A DNA stretch of 16,584 nucleotides from Ferrovaceae bacterium. Its GTDB lineage: Bacteria > Pseudomonadota > Gammaproteobacteria > Burkholderiales > Ferrovaceae. Under the pieces are notes generated by a model, which saw nothing but the letters and a program-made list of their open reading frames with translations, searched no databases and had not been told where the DNA came from. Shown piece by piece: positions 7,561 through 16,305 of the stretch. The position numbers and the translations under genes were made by a program. Position 1 is the stretch's first letter, and each line of letters starts with the position of its first letter. The stretch covers positions 1 through 16,584 of the forward strand of contig DAIDTL010000009.1 of assembly GCA_027457225.1 (NCBI GenBank), read 5' to 3'.

Positions 7561-9240
7561 TTAGCTGACCATAAGCAAATACACCAGCAACACATTCATG
7601 GCCAAAGACACCGCCACCAACACCTTGAGCACCAGTGCGGGATCCCGCTTAAATAGCGTCATTTTGCGCTGAACGCGAAGTCTGCCATGGGCACCCTTTT
7701 CCAGGGCCAGCAAAAATTCTTCAATGGTTCCAAATCGATCTTCGGGTTCCCGCGATACCGCTTTCAATAATACTGCTTCCAGCCACTCGGGAATGTCCGG
7801 ACGATAGCGCGTGGGGCTGACAGGTTCCCCAAAGTGAGGATGCTGAAATGGCTCGATTTCACCATAGGGGAATTTACGTGTGAGCAACTCGTACAATGTC
7901 ACCCCACAGGCATACAGGTCAGAAGCTTCCGAAGCTGGTTGTCCTGCGCGCACCTCGGGTGCCATATAGCTGGGAGTCCCCGGATTGTTGATCTCTCCAA
8001 AATCCTGCCCATCGGAGGCCGCAACGCCCAGATCAAGAATCCGCAAACGACCGTCCGAACCCAGGTGGATGTTGTCCGGCTTGATATCCCGATGCACGAT
8101 AGACAGCCGATGTAATGCACCCAGTCCTTTGAGCAACCTCATGCCAATATCCACGGCCTCTGCCGAAGAAAAATGGCGCCCCTGACGCAGCCACTGCCCC
8201 AGCGTAGCGCCTTCGTGCCAGGTCATCAGATAGTACAGATAGCTGCGCCCGGGTGATGGAATCACTTGGGGAAACGCTGCATCGATGACGCGACGGGCCA
8301 GCCATTCTTCGTGCGCCAGGGCAGCCGCATCCGCGGCATCGCAATTCGGGTACAGCGTTTTCAAGACACAAGGTTGTCCGGTTGCCTGGACACGCGCTTC
8401 ATACAGTACCGTGATCCGCGATACATGGAGCACTCTGACAATGGCTATGCCATCCAGATCATCACCGGATTTCAATCGATCCGGAATTGGCAACCGACTG
8501 GTGCGCGCCAGTGCATCCCGTAATCGCGCTGCAGGTATGGCATCGATACGCATCACCACTGCAGTGCAATTGTCCACGCTGCCCGAGGTCACTGCGGGCA
8601 AAGTCAGGTGCGAGGCTGCGTCCTGTGGATCCGGATTCGCCTCCAATGCTTCACTCATGCGCCTCTCACCCATCCGGTTCCAGACACCGTCAGAGCAAAT
8701 CAGAAACCTGTCCCCCACAGCCAATTCACCATCGCCATAATCCACTACCAGCTGGGCATCGAGTCCCACTGCTCTCGACAGCACGGTGTTGAGCTCGGGA
8801 TGATCCCACACATGATCCTGCGTCAGACGCTGAAAAGTTCCGTCACGCAAACGGTAAATGCGAGAGTCGCCCACATGCGCAAAATAATACCGGCTGCCGC
8901 GTAGCAACAGTGCTGATAGCGTCGTGGCCATACCCGCGTTATGACGCAAGGACTGGTTTTGTGCAAACAGCCAACGGTTAAGCGATTGAATGACCGTGTC
9001 CAGCGCATGAAAAGCGCCCCAGGTATCCGGGGTAGCATAATAATCCGCGAGTAATCCCCGAACCACATACTCTGAAGCCTCGTGGGCGTTGCTGTGCCCG
9101 CCCACGCCATCCGCCACGACCGCAAGCAGCCCCTTGTTTTCAAGTTCGTGAGCATCCGGGGTCACGGCTCCGCAAAAATCCTCATTGCGTGGCCGCGGAC
9201 CGGTCAGCGAGCTAAAACCCAGGGCAAAAGCAGAAGGCAT
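7561..9240 (-). CDS. Fused PP2C protein phosphatase / Ser-Thr kinase with C-terminal membrane anchor
   Basis: The N-terminal PP2C phosphatase domain covers about residues 1-235, with metal-binding Asp21 (RPRNED), Asp44 (ADGVGGH), Asp184 (SDGVW) and Asp223 (VDN). A Hanks-type kinase follows at about 262-525, with Lys294 (VLK), HRDIKPDN (Asp385), a DLG variant of DFG (Asp403) and the activation-segment motif GTPSYMAPEV. The glycine-rich loop is degenerate. A hydrophobic stretch ends the protein (about 535-559), so it is probably tethered to the inner membrane with both enzymes in the cytoplasm. It is the last gene of the nitrate operon. From memory, P. aeruginosa has a similar protein (PA1782) between nasA and nirB. 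The target is unknown; control of nitrate uptake or reduction is an inference. ATG 9240 is preferred because it fits PP2C N-termini; a GTG at 9273, overlapping the transporter by 14 nt, would add 11 residues. Confidence 0.93.
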   Translation of the reverse strand: MPSAFALGFSSLTGPRPRNEDFCGAVTPDAHELENKGLLAVVADGVGGHSNAHEASEYVVRGLLADYYATPDTWGAFHALDTVIQSLNRWLFAQNQSLRHNAGMATTLSALLLRGSRYYFAHVGDSRIYRLRDGTFQRLTQDHVWDHPELNTVLSRAVGLDAQLVVDYGDGELAVGDRFLICSDGVWNRMGERRMSEALEANPDPQDAASHLTLPAVTSGSVDNCTAVVMRIDAIPAARLRDALARTSRLPIPDRLKSGDDLDGIAIVRVLHVSRITVLYEARVQATGQPCVLKTLYPNCDAADAAALAHEEWLARRVIDAAFPQVIPSPGRSYLYYLMTWHEGATLGQWLRQGRHFSSAEAVDIGMRLLKGLGALHRLSIVHRDIKPDNIHLGSDGRLRILDLGVAASDGQDFGEINNPGTPSYMAPEVRAGQPASEASDLYACGVTLYELLTRKFPYGEIEPFQHPHFGEPVSPTRYRPDIPEWLEAVLLKAVSREPEDRFGTIEEFLLALEKGAHGRLRVQRKMTLFKRDPALVLKVLVAVSLAMNVLLVYLLMVS

Positions 9241-9259
9241 CACTCCAGTAACCTTGTCC

Positions 9260-10474
9260 TCAAATCCTGGCACTGGTCAGATGTGCAGCGCCCCAGGTCG
9301 TGCGCCAGCGCGTCCTGACTGCCATTAACCCAATCAGGGCAACGATGGCCAAAGTGGCAAACACATAGAAACCCGTCATGTAACTGCCCGTCATCTGCCT
9401 GGAATAACCCAAGCTTGAAGCCAGATAAAAACCTCCCACACCGCCAGCCATGCCAACCAGTCCTGTCATGACGCCAATCTCTTTACGAAAACGCTGTGGC
9501 ACCAGTTGAAATACTGCACCATTCCCCATGCCAAGGGAAAGCATCGCGATCACAAAGCCAATCAGTGCCATCCATGCATCCGACAAGCCAACGCCCACGA
9601 TAGACAGCGTGCCTGCGGCAACAAGATAGACTCCACTCAACAACCGAATGCCTCCAAAACGATCCGCCAGCGCACCACCCATAGGGCGCACCAGCGATCC
9701 CGCAAACACGCAGGCTGCGGTATAGAATCCGGCGGTTTTAGCGTCCAGGCCATACTGCGTGTTGAAATAGATCGTAAGCGATGAGGCCAGCCCGACAAAC
9801 CCTCCAAAGGTGACCGAATAAAAAAACATGAACCACCAGGCATCCTTGTCCTTCAACACCAACAAGTACTCTGCCAGGCGTTTAGGAGCGGGTGCGCCAG
9901 GTGCATCCTTGGCCATGACGATGTAAGCCAGCAACACGAAGCCGAGCGGGATCAGGGCAATCCCAAACACATTCGTCCACCCAAAAGCTACTGCCAGAGA
10001 AGGTGCAAACAGGGCAGCAAACACTGTACCCGAATTACCTGCACCGGCAATGCCCAGCGCCTTGCCCTGATGTTCTGGAGGATACCAACGCGAGGCCAGC
10101 GGCAGTGCAACGGCAAAAGAGGCGCCTGCAACACCGAGAAACAGCCCGAGAACCAGCACCTGTTCATAACTGTGGATGCCCCACCACCAGGCCACAAACA
10201 GGGCCACTATTACGACGACCTGGCCGATAATGCCGGTAATGCGCGCGTTGAGGTGATCCACCATGATCCCTAACACCAGTCGCAAGGCTGCGCCCGACAA
10301 AACCGGTGTCGCCACCATTAACCCTTTCTGCACATGATCGAGACTGAGATCTTTGGCAATCTGGACACCCAAAGGCCCCAAGATGACCCAGACCATAAAG
10401 GCCAGATCGAAATACAGGAAGGACGCGATAAGCGTAGGGAGGTGACCAGCCTGCAAGAATGATTTTCGATACAT
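9260..10474 (-). CDS. nasA: Nitrate/nitrite transporter, NarK/NasA family MFS
   Basis: This 404-residue, ~12-segment major facilitator protein belongs to the nitrate/nitrite porter family. Both nitrate-signature motifs are visible: GIAGAGNSGTVFAALFAP in the first half and GMGNGAVFQLVPQRF in the second. The substrate-binding arginine of the first half (Arg65 in GAALRLVLG) and a corresponding Arg in the second half (SLVRPMGGALADRFGG) are present. The N-terminal FDLAFMVWVILGPLGV is typical of NasA-type importers. GGAG (10481-10484) lies 6 nt before the ATG. It begins 28 nt after the nitrate reductase gene, so it is in the same operon, and import of nitrate for assimilation is the natural role. 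The symbol follows Pseudomonas/Bacillus usage; in Klebsiella nasA means the reductase. Confidence 0.95.
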   Translation of the reverse strand: MYRKSFLQAGHLPTLIASFLYFDLAFMVWVILGPLGVQIAKDLSLDHVQKGLMVATPVLSGAALRLVLGIMVDHLNARITGIIGQVVVIVALFVAWWWGIHSYEQVLVLGLFLGVAGASFAVALPLASRWYPPEHQGKALGIAGAGNSGTVFAALFAPSLAVAFGWTNVFGIALIPLGFVLLAYIVMAKDAPGAPAPKRLAEYLLVLKDKDAWWFMFFYSVTFGGFVGLASSLTIYFNTQYGLDAKTAGFYTAACVFAGSLVRPMGGALADRFGGIRLLSGVYLVAAGTLSIVGVGLSDAWMALIGFVIAMLSLGMGNGAVFQLVPQRFRKEIGVMTGLVGMAGGVGGFYLASSLGYSRQMTGSYMTGFYVFATLAIVALIGLMAVRTRWRTTWGAAHLTSARI

Positions 10475-10502
10475 GATTTGCTCCTGGAATGATCCGTACG
10501 TT

Positions 10503-13379
10503 TTATAAAATGCCTGCCTCTCGCTGCTGCTGTCGTGACGCCATGCGCTTTAGTTCCGGCAAACAGGAACCACAGTTCGTGCCGCACTGGAGCGTCATCT
10601 GCAAAGCAGCCAGTTTCTGCTCCGGATTTTCTGTTTCCGGGAACCCGTGCAAAACCGCGACAATGGCCTGTTCCGAAACATTGAAACAGTTGCAGACCAC
10701 TTTTCCGCGAGGCTGCGGCATTCCCGGTGGAGACTTTCCGGGCGTCAGTAAGGCCCGCCCCAAGCCTTCCACAGAGGCTCCAGTCTCGAGATAATTCTTG
10801 AGCCATGACGCTGCGGCCACCTGGGCCGTTTCACCCGAGACGAGCACCGCGGTGAGTTTTCCACGCTGCGCTCCTTCAACACCGACCCGGATCAATCGTC
10901 CGATTCCCCGGCGCTTGTCGTGATAGCGAAGCACGCCCGTTTCTTCAGCACGCAGCCCAAAGGCCGATTCGATGTTTGACAACAGTTGTTCCTGTCCTGC
11001 TTCGTAGTCGGCCAGGCGCAAAAGTACACCAATCGGTGAGACAGAGTCCTGCGTCTCGTGTCCAAACAGTACGCAGTTTCCAAAAGCAAATTCTTGTAGC
11101 ATGGGGCGCAGTGACATCTGGACTGCAAGCGCCTGCCGCTGCGGCAACCAGGCAAAAGCTGTCAGCCGCCAGGGCAGTTCGGCTTTCAGGAGCTTGACGG
11201 CTGCGTGCTTGAGCTCGGGCTGCCCGGATACAGGATCGATAGCTGGCAAGGTCAATGTATTGACCCCATAGCCCGGGCTACCACCAGCCTTCCCCGCCAC
11301 CCACTCTTCACCCCAGTGCATGGCCACAAAAGCCTGCATCGGCGCTACTTCTTCAGAAGGTTGCACCGGCAGCACCTGGCTGCCGCGACGACTGGTGATA
11401 TGAACCAAGTCCCCTGCCTGAAAACCAAGGCGCAAACAATCTGCGGGGGAAAGCTCAACGACGGGCTCTGGAGCATGCGCGTAAAGCCGCGCCAGGGTAC
11501 CGGTGCGGCTCATGCCATGCCACTGATCGCGCAAACGTCCGGTAGTGAGTGCAAAGGGGTAGCGTGCATCCACGGGTTCGGCAACAGCACGATAGGGTGC
11601 GGCTACAAACCGTGCACGCCCATTGCCGGTGGCAAACACCCCGTCCTCGTAGAGTCGCGTTTTACCCGCGGAGGCCCCCATGGGCATGGGCCACTGCTGC
11701 GGTCCGAGGGTCTCGAGGATGGAATAGGACAAACCGGTGATATCGAGATCGCGCCCCGCAGTGCTGGCCCGGTGTTCCAGCCAAATCGACTCCGGGCTGT
11801 CATAGGCAAACAGCGAGCTTCCGGCGCGCGTCGAACAGCCCAGCAACTCCTCCATACGGCGCCCAACGGCGGTCGCTATGGCCCAGTCATGACGTGCTTC
11901 CCCAAAAGGGGCGACAGCAGGAATCACCCGGCTGATGCGTCGTTCAGAGTTGGTGACAGTTCCCTCTTTTTCGGCCCAGGTGGTTGCCGGTAACAGAACA
12001 TCGGCAAATTGCACCGTAGCCGTATTGCGGTAGGCTTCCTGCACCACAACAAATTCTGCCCGGGCCAGCCCCTCATGCACGGCCCTCTGATTTGGAAGTG
12101 ACTGTGCAGGGTTGGTGCAAATAATCCAGATCGCTTTGAGCGTACCCGCTTGCAGCGCATCAAACATGGGGATCGCAGTCAGTCCAGGTCGTTCTGGTAC
12201 GGATTCCAGATCCCAAAGCTCAGCCACTTCCAGGCGGTGCTGTAAATTGGACAGCTCCCGATGGGCCGACAACAGGTTGGCCATCCCCCCCACTTCACGA
12301 CCACCCATGGCGTTGGGTTGGCCAGTCAAGGAAAATGGGCCGGCTCCTGGTTTGCCGATCTGACCGGTTGCGAGATGCAGGTTGATAAGCGTTGCATTTT
12401 TCTCCGTTCCTGCCGCTGACTGGTTGAGTCCCTGGCAATACATCGACAGAGATGCTCCGGATTGTGCAAACCAGCGCGCAGCCTGGCGCAAGGCCGACTC
12501 CTCAATGCCGCAACACTGCGCCACCATGCGCGGCGTAAATTCTGCCACCATATTCCGGAGGGCCTCGAATCCTTCGGTGTGCGCATCAATGTAGGGTCTG
12601 TCGATCCAGCCTTCCCATAACATGACATGCAGCATCCCGTGATGCAGAGCGACATCGGTTCCCGGGACAATCCGCAAAAACAGGTCGGCACTTTGTGCCG
12701 TATCCGTCCAGCGCGGATCAACCACAATCAATTTGAGCCCTGGGTTTTTAGCACGTGCTGCTTCGATGCGTCGAAACAGGACCGGGTGCGCAAATGCCAT
12801 GTTCGCCCCGGAAATGAGAATGACTTCAGCCTGGTCAATATCCTCATAGCTGCAAGGCGGGGCATCGGCTCCCAGCGTTTGTTTGTACCCTGCCACGGCG
12901 CTGGACATGCACAAGCGCGAATTGGTATCGATGTTGTTGGTCCCGATCAGGCCCTTGGCAAGCTTGTTGAACACATAATAATCTTCGGTCAGCAGTTGCC
13001 CGGACACATAGATGCCAACGGCATCCGGGCCGTCGCGACGAATGATTTCGCTAAAGCGTCGTGCTACGGTTTCAAGTGCCGTATCCAAGCCCACGATATG
13101 GCGAGCCTCTTCTCGGGCGTGACGCACCTCGGGCCGGGCCACGCGCACCTGGTCGTAAATGTAAGATTGTGCGGTGAGGTGAAGCGTGGCTCCCTTGCTG
13201 CAGAGGAGGCCAAAATTGGCGGGGTGCGCGGGGTCACCCCGAACGTTTGTCACCCTTCTGATGCCTGCAGCATCCCGCTCCGATTCAATCAGCATCCCGC
13301 AACCTACGCCGCAGTAACAGCAGGTACTGCGCGTAAGTTGCAACGCGTTCCCCTGGGCCACTGGGGTAGTCGCATTCAT
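10503..13379 (-). CDS. nasC: Assimilatory nitrate reductase, molybdenum catalytic subunit with C-terminal [2Fe-2S] domain
   Basis: This 958-residue molybdopterin oxidoreductase reduces nitrate to nitrite in the cytoplasm; there is no signal peptide. The N-terminal [4Fe-4S] ligands are Cys20, Cys23, Cys27 and Cys60 (CCYCGVGCG ... LLCSKG). The predicted Mo ligand is Cys157 in NSRLCMSS. Signatures such as YCQGLNQSAAGTEKNA and FSLTGQPNAMGGREVGGM place it in the Nas/Nap group. The MPT-dinucleotide domain follows (YPFALTTGRLRDQWH). After about residue 780 comes a stretch like the end of the NirB reductase module (LTAVLVSGETAQVAA), then a BFD-type [2Fe-2S] domain with Cys896, Cys898, Cys936 and Cys939. 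Its start overlaps the nirD stop as ATGA. No diaphorase gene is nearby, so the electron donor is encoded elsewhere. Confidence 0.96.
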   Translation of the reverse strand: MNATTPVAQGNALQLTRSTCCYCGVGCGMLIESERDAAGIRRVTNVRGDPAHPANFGLLCSKGATLHLTAQSYIYDQVRVARPEVRHAREEARHIVGLDTALETVARRFSEIIRRDGPDAVGIYVSGQLLTEDYYVFNKLAKGLIGTNNIDTNSRLCMSSAVAGYKQTLGADAPPCSYEDIDQAEVILISGANMAFAHPVLFRRIEAARAKNPGLKLIVVDPRWTDTAQSADLFLRIVPGTDVALHHGMLHVMLWEGWIDRPYIDAHTEGFEALRNMVAEFTPRMVAQCCGIEESALRQAARWFAQSGASLSMYCQGLNQSAAGTEKNATLINLHLATGQIGKPGAGPFSLTGQPNAMGGREVGGMANLLSAHRELSNLQHRLEVAELWDLESVPERPGLTAIPMFDALQAGTLKAIWIICTNPAQSLPNQRAVHEGLARAEFVVVQEAYRNTATVQFADVLLPATTWAEKEGTVTNSERRISRVIPAVAPFGEARHDWAIATAVGRRMEELLGCSTRAGSSLFAYDSPESIWLEHRASTAGRDLDITGLSYSILETLGPQQWPMPMGASAGKTRLYEDGVFATGNGRARFVAAPYRAVAEPVDARYPFALTTGRLRDQWHGMSRTGTLARLYAHAPEPVVELSPADCLRLGFQAGDLVHITSRRGSQVLPVQPSEEVAPMQAFVAMHWGEEWVAGKAGGSPGYGVNTLTLPAIDPVSGQPELKHAAVKLLKAELPWRLTAFAWLPQRQALAVQMSLRPMLQEFAFGNCVLFGHETQDSVSPIGVLLRLADYEAGQEQLLSNIESAFGLRAEETGVLRYHDKRRGIGRLIRVGVEGAQRGKLTAVLVSGETAQVAAASWLKNYLETGASVEGLGRALLTPGKSPPGMPQPRGKVVCNCFNVSEQAIVAVLHGFPETENPEQKLAALQMTLQCGTNCGSCLPELKRMASRQQQREAGIL

Positions 13380-13726
13380 GAAGCACCCGCGAGTTCCGCC
13401 TTGTCAAGATAGACTTGCCCGCCTTCCACCTTCACTGACAACCGGCCTGCACACCCGGCATCGGGTTCCACCGCTTCGCCGCTATCGAGCTCGATATTCC
13501 AGCCATGCAGCGGACAGGTCACGCGGTGACCATGAACGATCCCCTGAGACAGCGGTCCCCCTTTGTGAGGACAGCGATCACGTAAGGCAAAGACGCGCTG
13601 ATCTTCAGTCCGGAATATGGCAATGGGCCCGATGGCCGCTCCCTGCAGCACACGTGAACCCAGCACCGGAATCTCTTCCAGTGCCAGAACGGCGAACCAA
13701 ATCTCCCGGGATGCCACGGAATTCAT
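13376..13726 (-). CDS. nirD: Nitrite reductase small subunit NirD, Rieske-type
   Basis: NirD is the small partner of NirB in cytoplasmic NAD(P)H-dependent nitrite reduction. The 116-residue product is a single Rieske fold with all four iron-sulfur ligands present: Cys52-x-His54 (RCPHKGGPLSQG) and Cys71-xx-His74 (TCPLHGW). A [2Fe-2S] cluster is therefore expected. The E. coli NirD, as I recall it, has lost these ligands, so this is the cluster-bearing form. The gene overlaps nirB upstream by ATGA (13723-13726) and the nitrate reductase downstream by ATGA (13376-13379), implying translational coupling and tightly linked expression of the three proteins. Confidence 0.96.
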   Translation of the reverse strand: MNSVASREIWFAVLALEEIPVLGSRVLQGAAIGPIAIFRTEDQRVFALRDRCPHKGGPLSQGIVHGHRVTCPLHGWNIELDSGEAVEPDAGCAGRLSVKVEGGQVYLDKAELAGAS

Positions 13727-16182
13727 GACAGTACACTTTCAGAAGTTTTTACCAATTGCACCGGGCGGAACTGTCTTGAGTCAATTCCGGCATCCTCAGG
13801 TGTTTTCCATGGATCTGGCGCACCTTGCAGGGCAAATAACAAACGCTCATACAAAGCACGCCTTCCTTCTGCATCAGCCACAATGCGTTCACGAATCACC
13901 TCCATGCCCACCCGTGCCACGTAATGGACTGTACGCTCCAGATACCAGCCTTCTTCGCGATACAATTGCAGGAATGCTCCGGAATATTCCTTCACCTCTT
14001 CATCGGTCCTGACTTTACACAGATACTGCGATACTTCGGTTTTGATGCCCCCGTTCCCGGCTACATAAATTTCCCAACCCGAATCCACTCCAATAACCCC
14101 TACGTCCTTGATGCCGGCTTCAGCGCAATTGCGCGGACAACCGGACACCGCCAATTTGACCTTATGCGGGGAATACATACCAAACAACATCTTCTCCAAA
14201 CTCACACCCATTTTCATGGACGACTGAGTGCCGAATCGACAATGTTCGTCACCAACGCAGGTTTTGACTGTGCGAATGGATTTTCCGTAGGCGTGGCCTG
14301 AAGGCATATCGAGGTCTTTCCATACGGCAGGAAGGTCTTCCTTGCGAATGCCCAGCAAATCGATGCGCTGTCCACCGGTAAGCTTGACCGTGGGAACATT
14401 GAATTTCTCGGCCACATCGGCAATCCGGCGCAGCTCAGCAGGATTGGTCAATCCTCCCCACATCCGCGGGACTACCGAAAATGAACCATCCTTCTGAATA
14501 TTGGCGTGAGCGCGTTCATTGATAAACCGCGATTGCGGATCATCCACCGCCTCACGGGGCCACGTGGAGATAAGATAATAGTTGAGCGCCGGGCGGCAGG
14601 TGGCGCAGCCGTTGGGAGTGCGCCATTCCATGAATTCCCGAACTTCTTGCTGTGACAGCAAATGATGCTCACGAATGGATTTCCGAACCTCATCATGGGT
14701 ATGATCCGTGCATCCACACACTGCCTTTTTCGTGGGCGCGTCAGAGTAATCCGTTCCCAGCACCGCCATGAGAATCTGCTCCACCAATCCTGTGCAGGAA
14801 CCACACGAGCTGCTGGCCTTGGTGCACTTGCGCACATCATCCAGGGTAAACAGGCCCTTTTCCTGAATGGCCTTGATGATAGTGCCTTTGCTGATTCCGT
14901 TGCATCCGCATACTTCGTCCGTATCTTTCATGGCCATGGCTTTGTTATGCCCTTCGTGGCCGGCGTCTCCTATATTGTTTTCACCAAACATGAGGCTGTC
15001 GCGTAGCTCAGAAATTTTTCTGCCCTCGCGCAACAACTTGAAATACCAGGTGCCGTCAGCGGTATCGCCGTACAGACAAGCGCCTACCAGGTGATCGTCT
15101 TTCAGCACCAGTTTCTTGTAGACGCCTCCCACGGGATCAGACAGGGTGATTTCTTCCATCCCTTCCCCGCCCATGAAATTCCCTGCGGAGAAGAGATCGA
15201 CGCCGGTCACTTTCAGCTTGGTGGAAGTGACCGATCCGGTATAGCGCCCAATTCCCATGAATGCCAGATGGTTCGCACAGACTTTGGCCTGCTCAAACAG
15301 CGGCGCGACAAGCCCATAGGCCATACCTCGATGGTTGGCACATTCGCCCACGGCATAGATACGGGGGTCATAGGTCTGCAAGGTATCGTTGACCAGAATG
15401 CCGCGTTGGCAGGCAAGCCCCGCGGCTTCGGCCAATGCTGTACTGGGCCGGATACCTGCAGCCATGACAACCAGATCGGCTGGAATCTGGCTGCCGTCAT
15501 TGCAACGCACGGCTCCCACGCGCGTGCCGGCCGCATTGGGCAGCAGTTCGGTCGTCTGTGTGGAGAGCTTGAATTGCAGCCCCTTGGCTTCCAAGGACAA
15601 CTGCAGCAAGTGAGCAGCAACGGGATCGAGCTGTCGTTCCAGCAGCCAATCCGCCAGATGAAGGACGGTAACCTGCATACCGCGCAATTTAAGACCATTG
15701 GCAGCTTCCAGCCCCAGCAATCCACCGCCGATAACGACGGCATGATGGTAACTGCCAGTCGCTTCGATCATGTACCGGGTATCGTGAATGTCACGATAGG
15801 TGATGACCCCGGGCAAATCCTTTCCCGGAATAGGGAGTATGAAGGGTGTCGAGCCCGTGGCGATCAACAGGCGGTCGTAAGCCTCAGTGGTTCCGTCAGC
15901 AGCGACGACTTCGCGTTTGATGCGATCAATTTGGGTAACCGTCTTGCCGAGGTGCAAGCGGATGCCGTTTTCGGCATACCACTCGAGACTGTTCAGAATA
16001 ATTTCATCCACTGTCTGTTCACCAGCCAATACCGGAGAAAGCAGAATGCGATTGTAGTTGGGATAAGGCTCCGATCCGAAGACCGTGATTTCATATAGCT
16101 CTGGTGCAAGTTTCAGCAACTCCTCCAGGGTCCGGACCCCTGCCATGCCGTTGCCAATCAGCACCAGTTTCATTTTTTTCAT
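13723..16182 (-). CDS. nirB: Nitrite reductase [NAD(P)H] large subunit NirB
   Basis: NirB carries out six-electron reduction of nitrite to ammonium. The 819-residue protein has the normal architecture. An N-terminal FAD/NAD(P)H reductase begins with VLIGNGMAGVRTLEEL (GNGMAG at about 10-15) and has a second nucleotide motif, VVIGGGLLGLEAA. A BFD-like [2Fe-2S] domain uses Cys425, Cys427, Cys460 and Cys463, and a second Cys pair starts at 489/491 (VCGCTDH). The siroheme/[4Fe-4S] sulfite-nitrite reductase core follows, with Cys642, Cys648, Cys682 and Cys686 (CVGDEHC and SGCPRNC). All cofactor ligands are intact. It is the first gene of the operon. GGAG lies 10 nt before ATG 16182; an ATG three codons in is equally possible. 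A sigma-54 type promoter lies upstream. Confidence 0.98.
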   Translation of the reverse strand: MKKMKLVLIGNGMAGVRTLEELLKLAPELYEITVFGSEPYPNYNRILLSPVLAGEQTVDEIILNSLEWYAENGIRLHLGKTVTQIDRIKREVVAADGTTEAYDRLLIATGSTPFILPIPGKDLPGVITYRDIHDTRYMIEATGSYHHAVVIGGGLLGLEAANGLKLRGMQVTVLHLADWLLERQLDPVAAHLLQLSLEAKGLQFKLSTQTTELLPNAAGTRVGAVRCNDGSQIPADLVVMAAGIRPSTALAEAAGLACQRGILVNDTLQTYDPRIYAVGECANHRGMAYGLVAPLFEQAKVCANHLAFMGIGRYTGSVTSTKLKVTGVDLFSAGNFMGGEGMEEITLSDPVGGVYKKLVLKDDHLVGACLYGDTADGTWYFKLLREGRKISELRDSLMFGENNIGDAGHEGHNKAMAMKDTDEVCGCNGISKGTIIKAIQEKGLFTLDDVRKCTKASSSCGSCTGLVEQILMAVLGTDYSDAPTKKAVCGCTDHTHDEVRKSIREHHLLSQQEVREFMEWRTPNGCATCRPALNYYLISTWPREAVDDPQSRFINERAHANIQKDGSFSVVPRMWGGLTNPAELRRIADVAEKFNVPTVKLTGGQRIDLLGIRKEDLPAVWKDLDMPSGHAYGKSIRTVKTCVGDEHCRFGTQSSMKMGVSLEKMLFGMYSPHKVKLAVSGCPRNCAEAGIKDVGVIGVDSGWEIYVAGNGGIKTEVSQYLCKVRTDEEVKEYSGAFLQLYREEGWYLERTVHYVARVGMEVIRERIVADAEGRRALYERLLFALQGAPDPWKTPEDAGIDSRQFRPVQLVKTSESVLS

Positions 16183-16260
16183 TTCAATTCGCTCCGCGGG
16201 TCATTTTGCGCACCAATGCAGCCGTTCTATTTTTGTTTTGTGCCTCATGACCTTAATTGA

Positions 16261-16275
16261 GCAAGAATTGCGCCA
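16261..16275 (-). promoter_or_regulatory. Sigma-54 (-24/-12) promoter of the nitrate assimilation operon
   Basis: Read on the minus strand, TGGCGCAATTCTTGC matches the RpoN consensus TGGCAC-N5-TTGC with one substitution. The invariant GG and GC have the required 10-bp spacing, and a T follows as in TTGCW. The predicted start is near 16249, giving a 67-nt leader to nirB. RpoN promoters need an activator ATPase, consistent with the NtrC-type site upstream. Confidence 0.8.
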
Positions 16276-16305
16276 TTTTCTACGAAATCATATAAATAAT
16301 AATAA

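Noticed and set aside
12627..13412. Long open frames opposite the nitrate reductase (also 11205-11993).
   Set aside because: Antisense to conserved molybdopterin-domain coding sequence, low-complexity composition, no start signals.
15091..16098. A 335-codon open frame on the plus strand opposite nirB.
   Set aside because: It lies wholly antisense to a well-conserved NirB reading frame and its translation shows no recognisable motif. It is a shadow of codon bias in a GC-rich gene.
16207..16220. A second NtrC-like half site (GCACCAATGCA) close to nirB.
   Set aside because: Only one half matches the dyad consensus, and it lies downstream of the predicted start, so it is not a credible enhancer.
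16201..16248. A 15-codon minus-strand ORF (MRHKTKIERLHWCAK) in the nirB leader, possibly a leader peptide.
   Set aside because: Its ATG would sit almost at the predicted transcription start with no room for a ribosome binding site, and there is no attenuator hairpin downstream. Probably chance.
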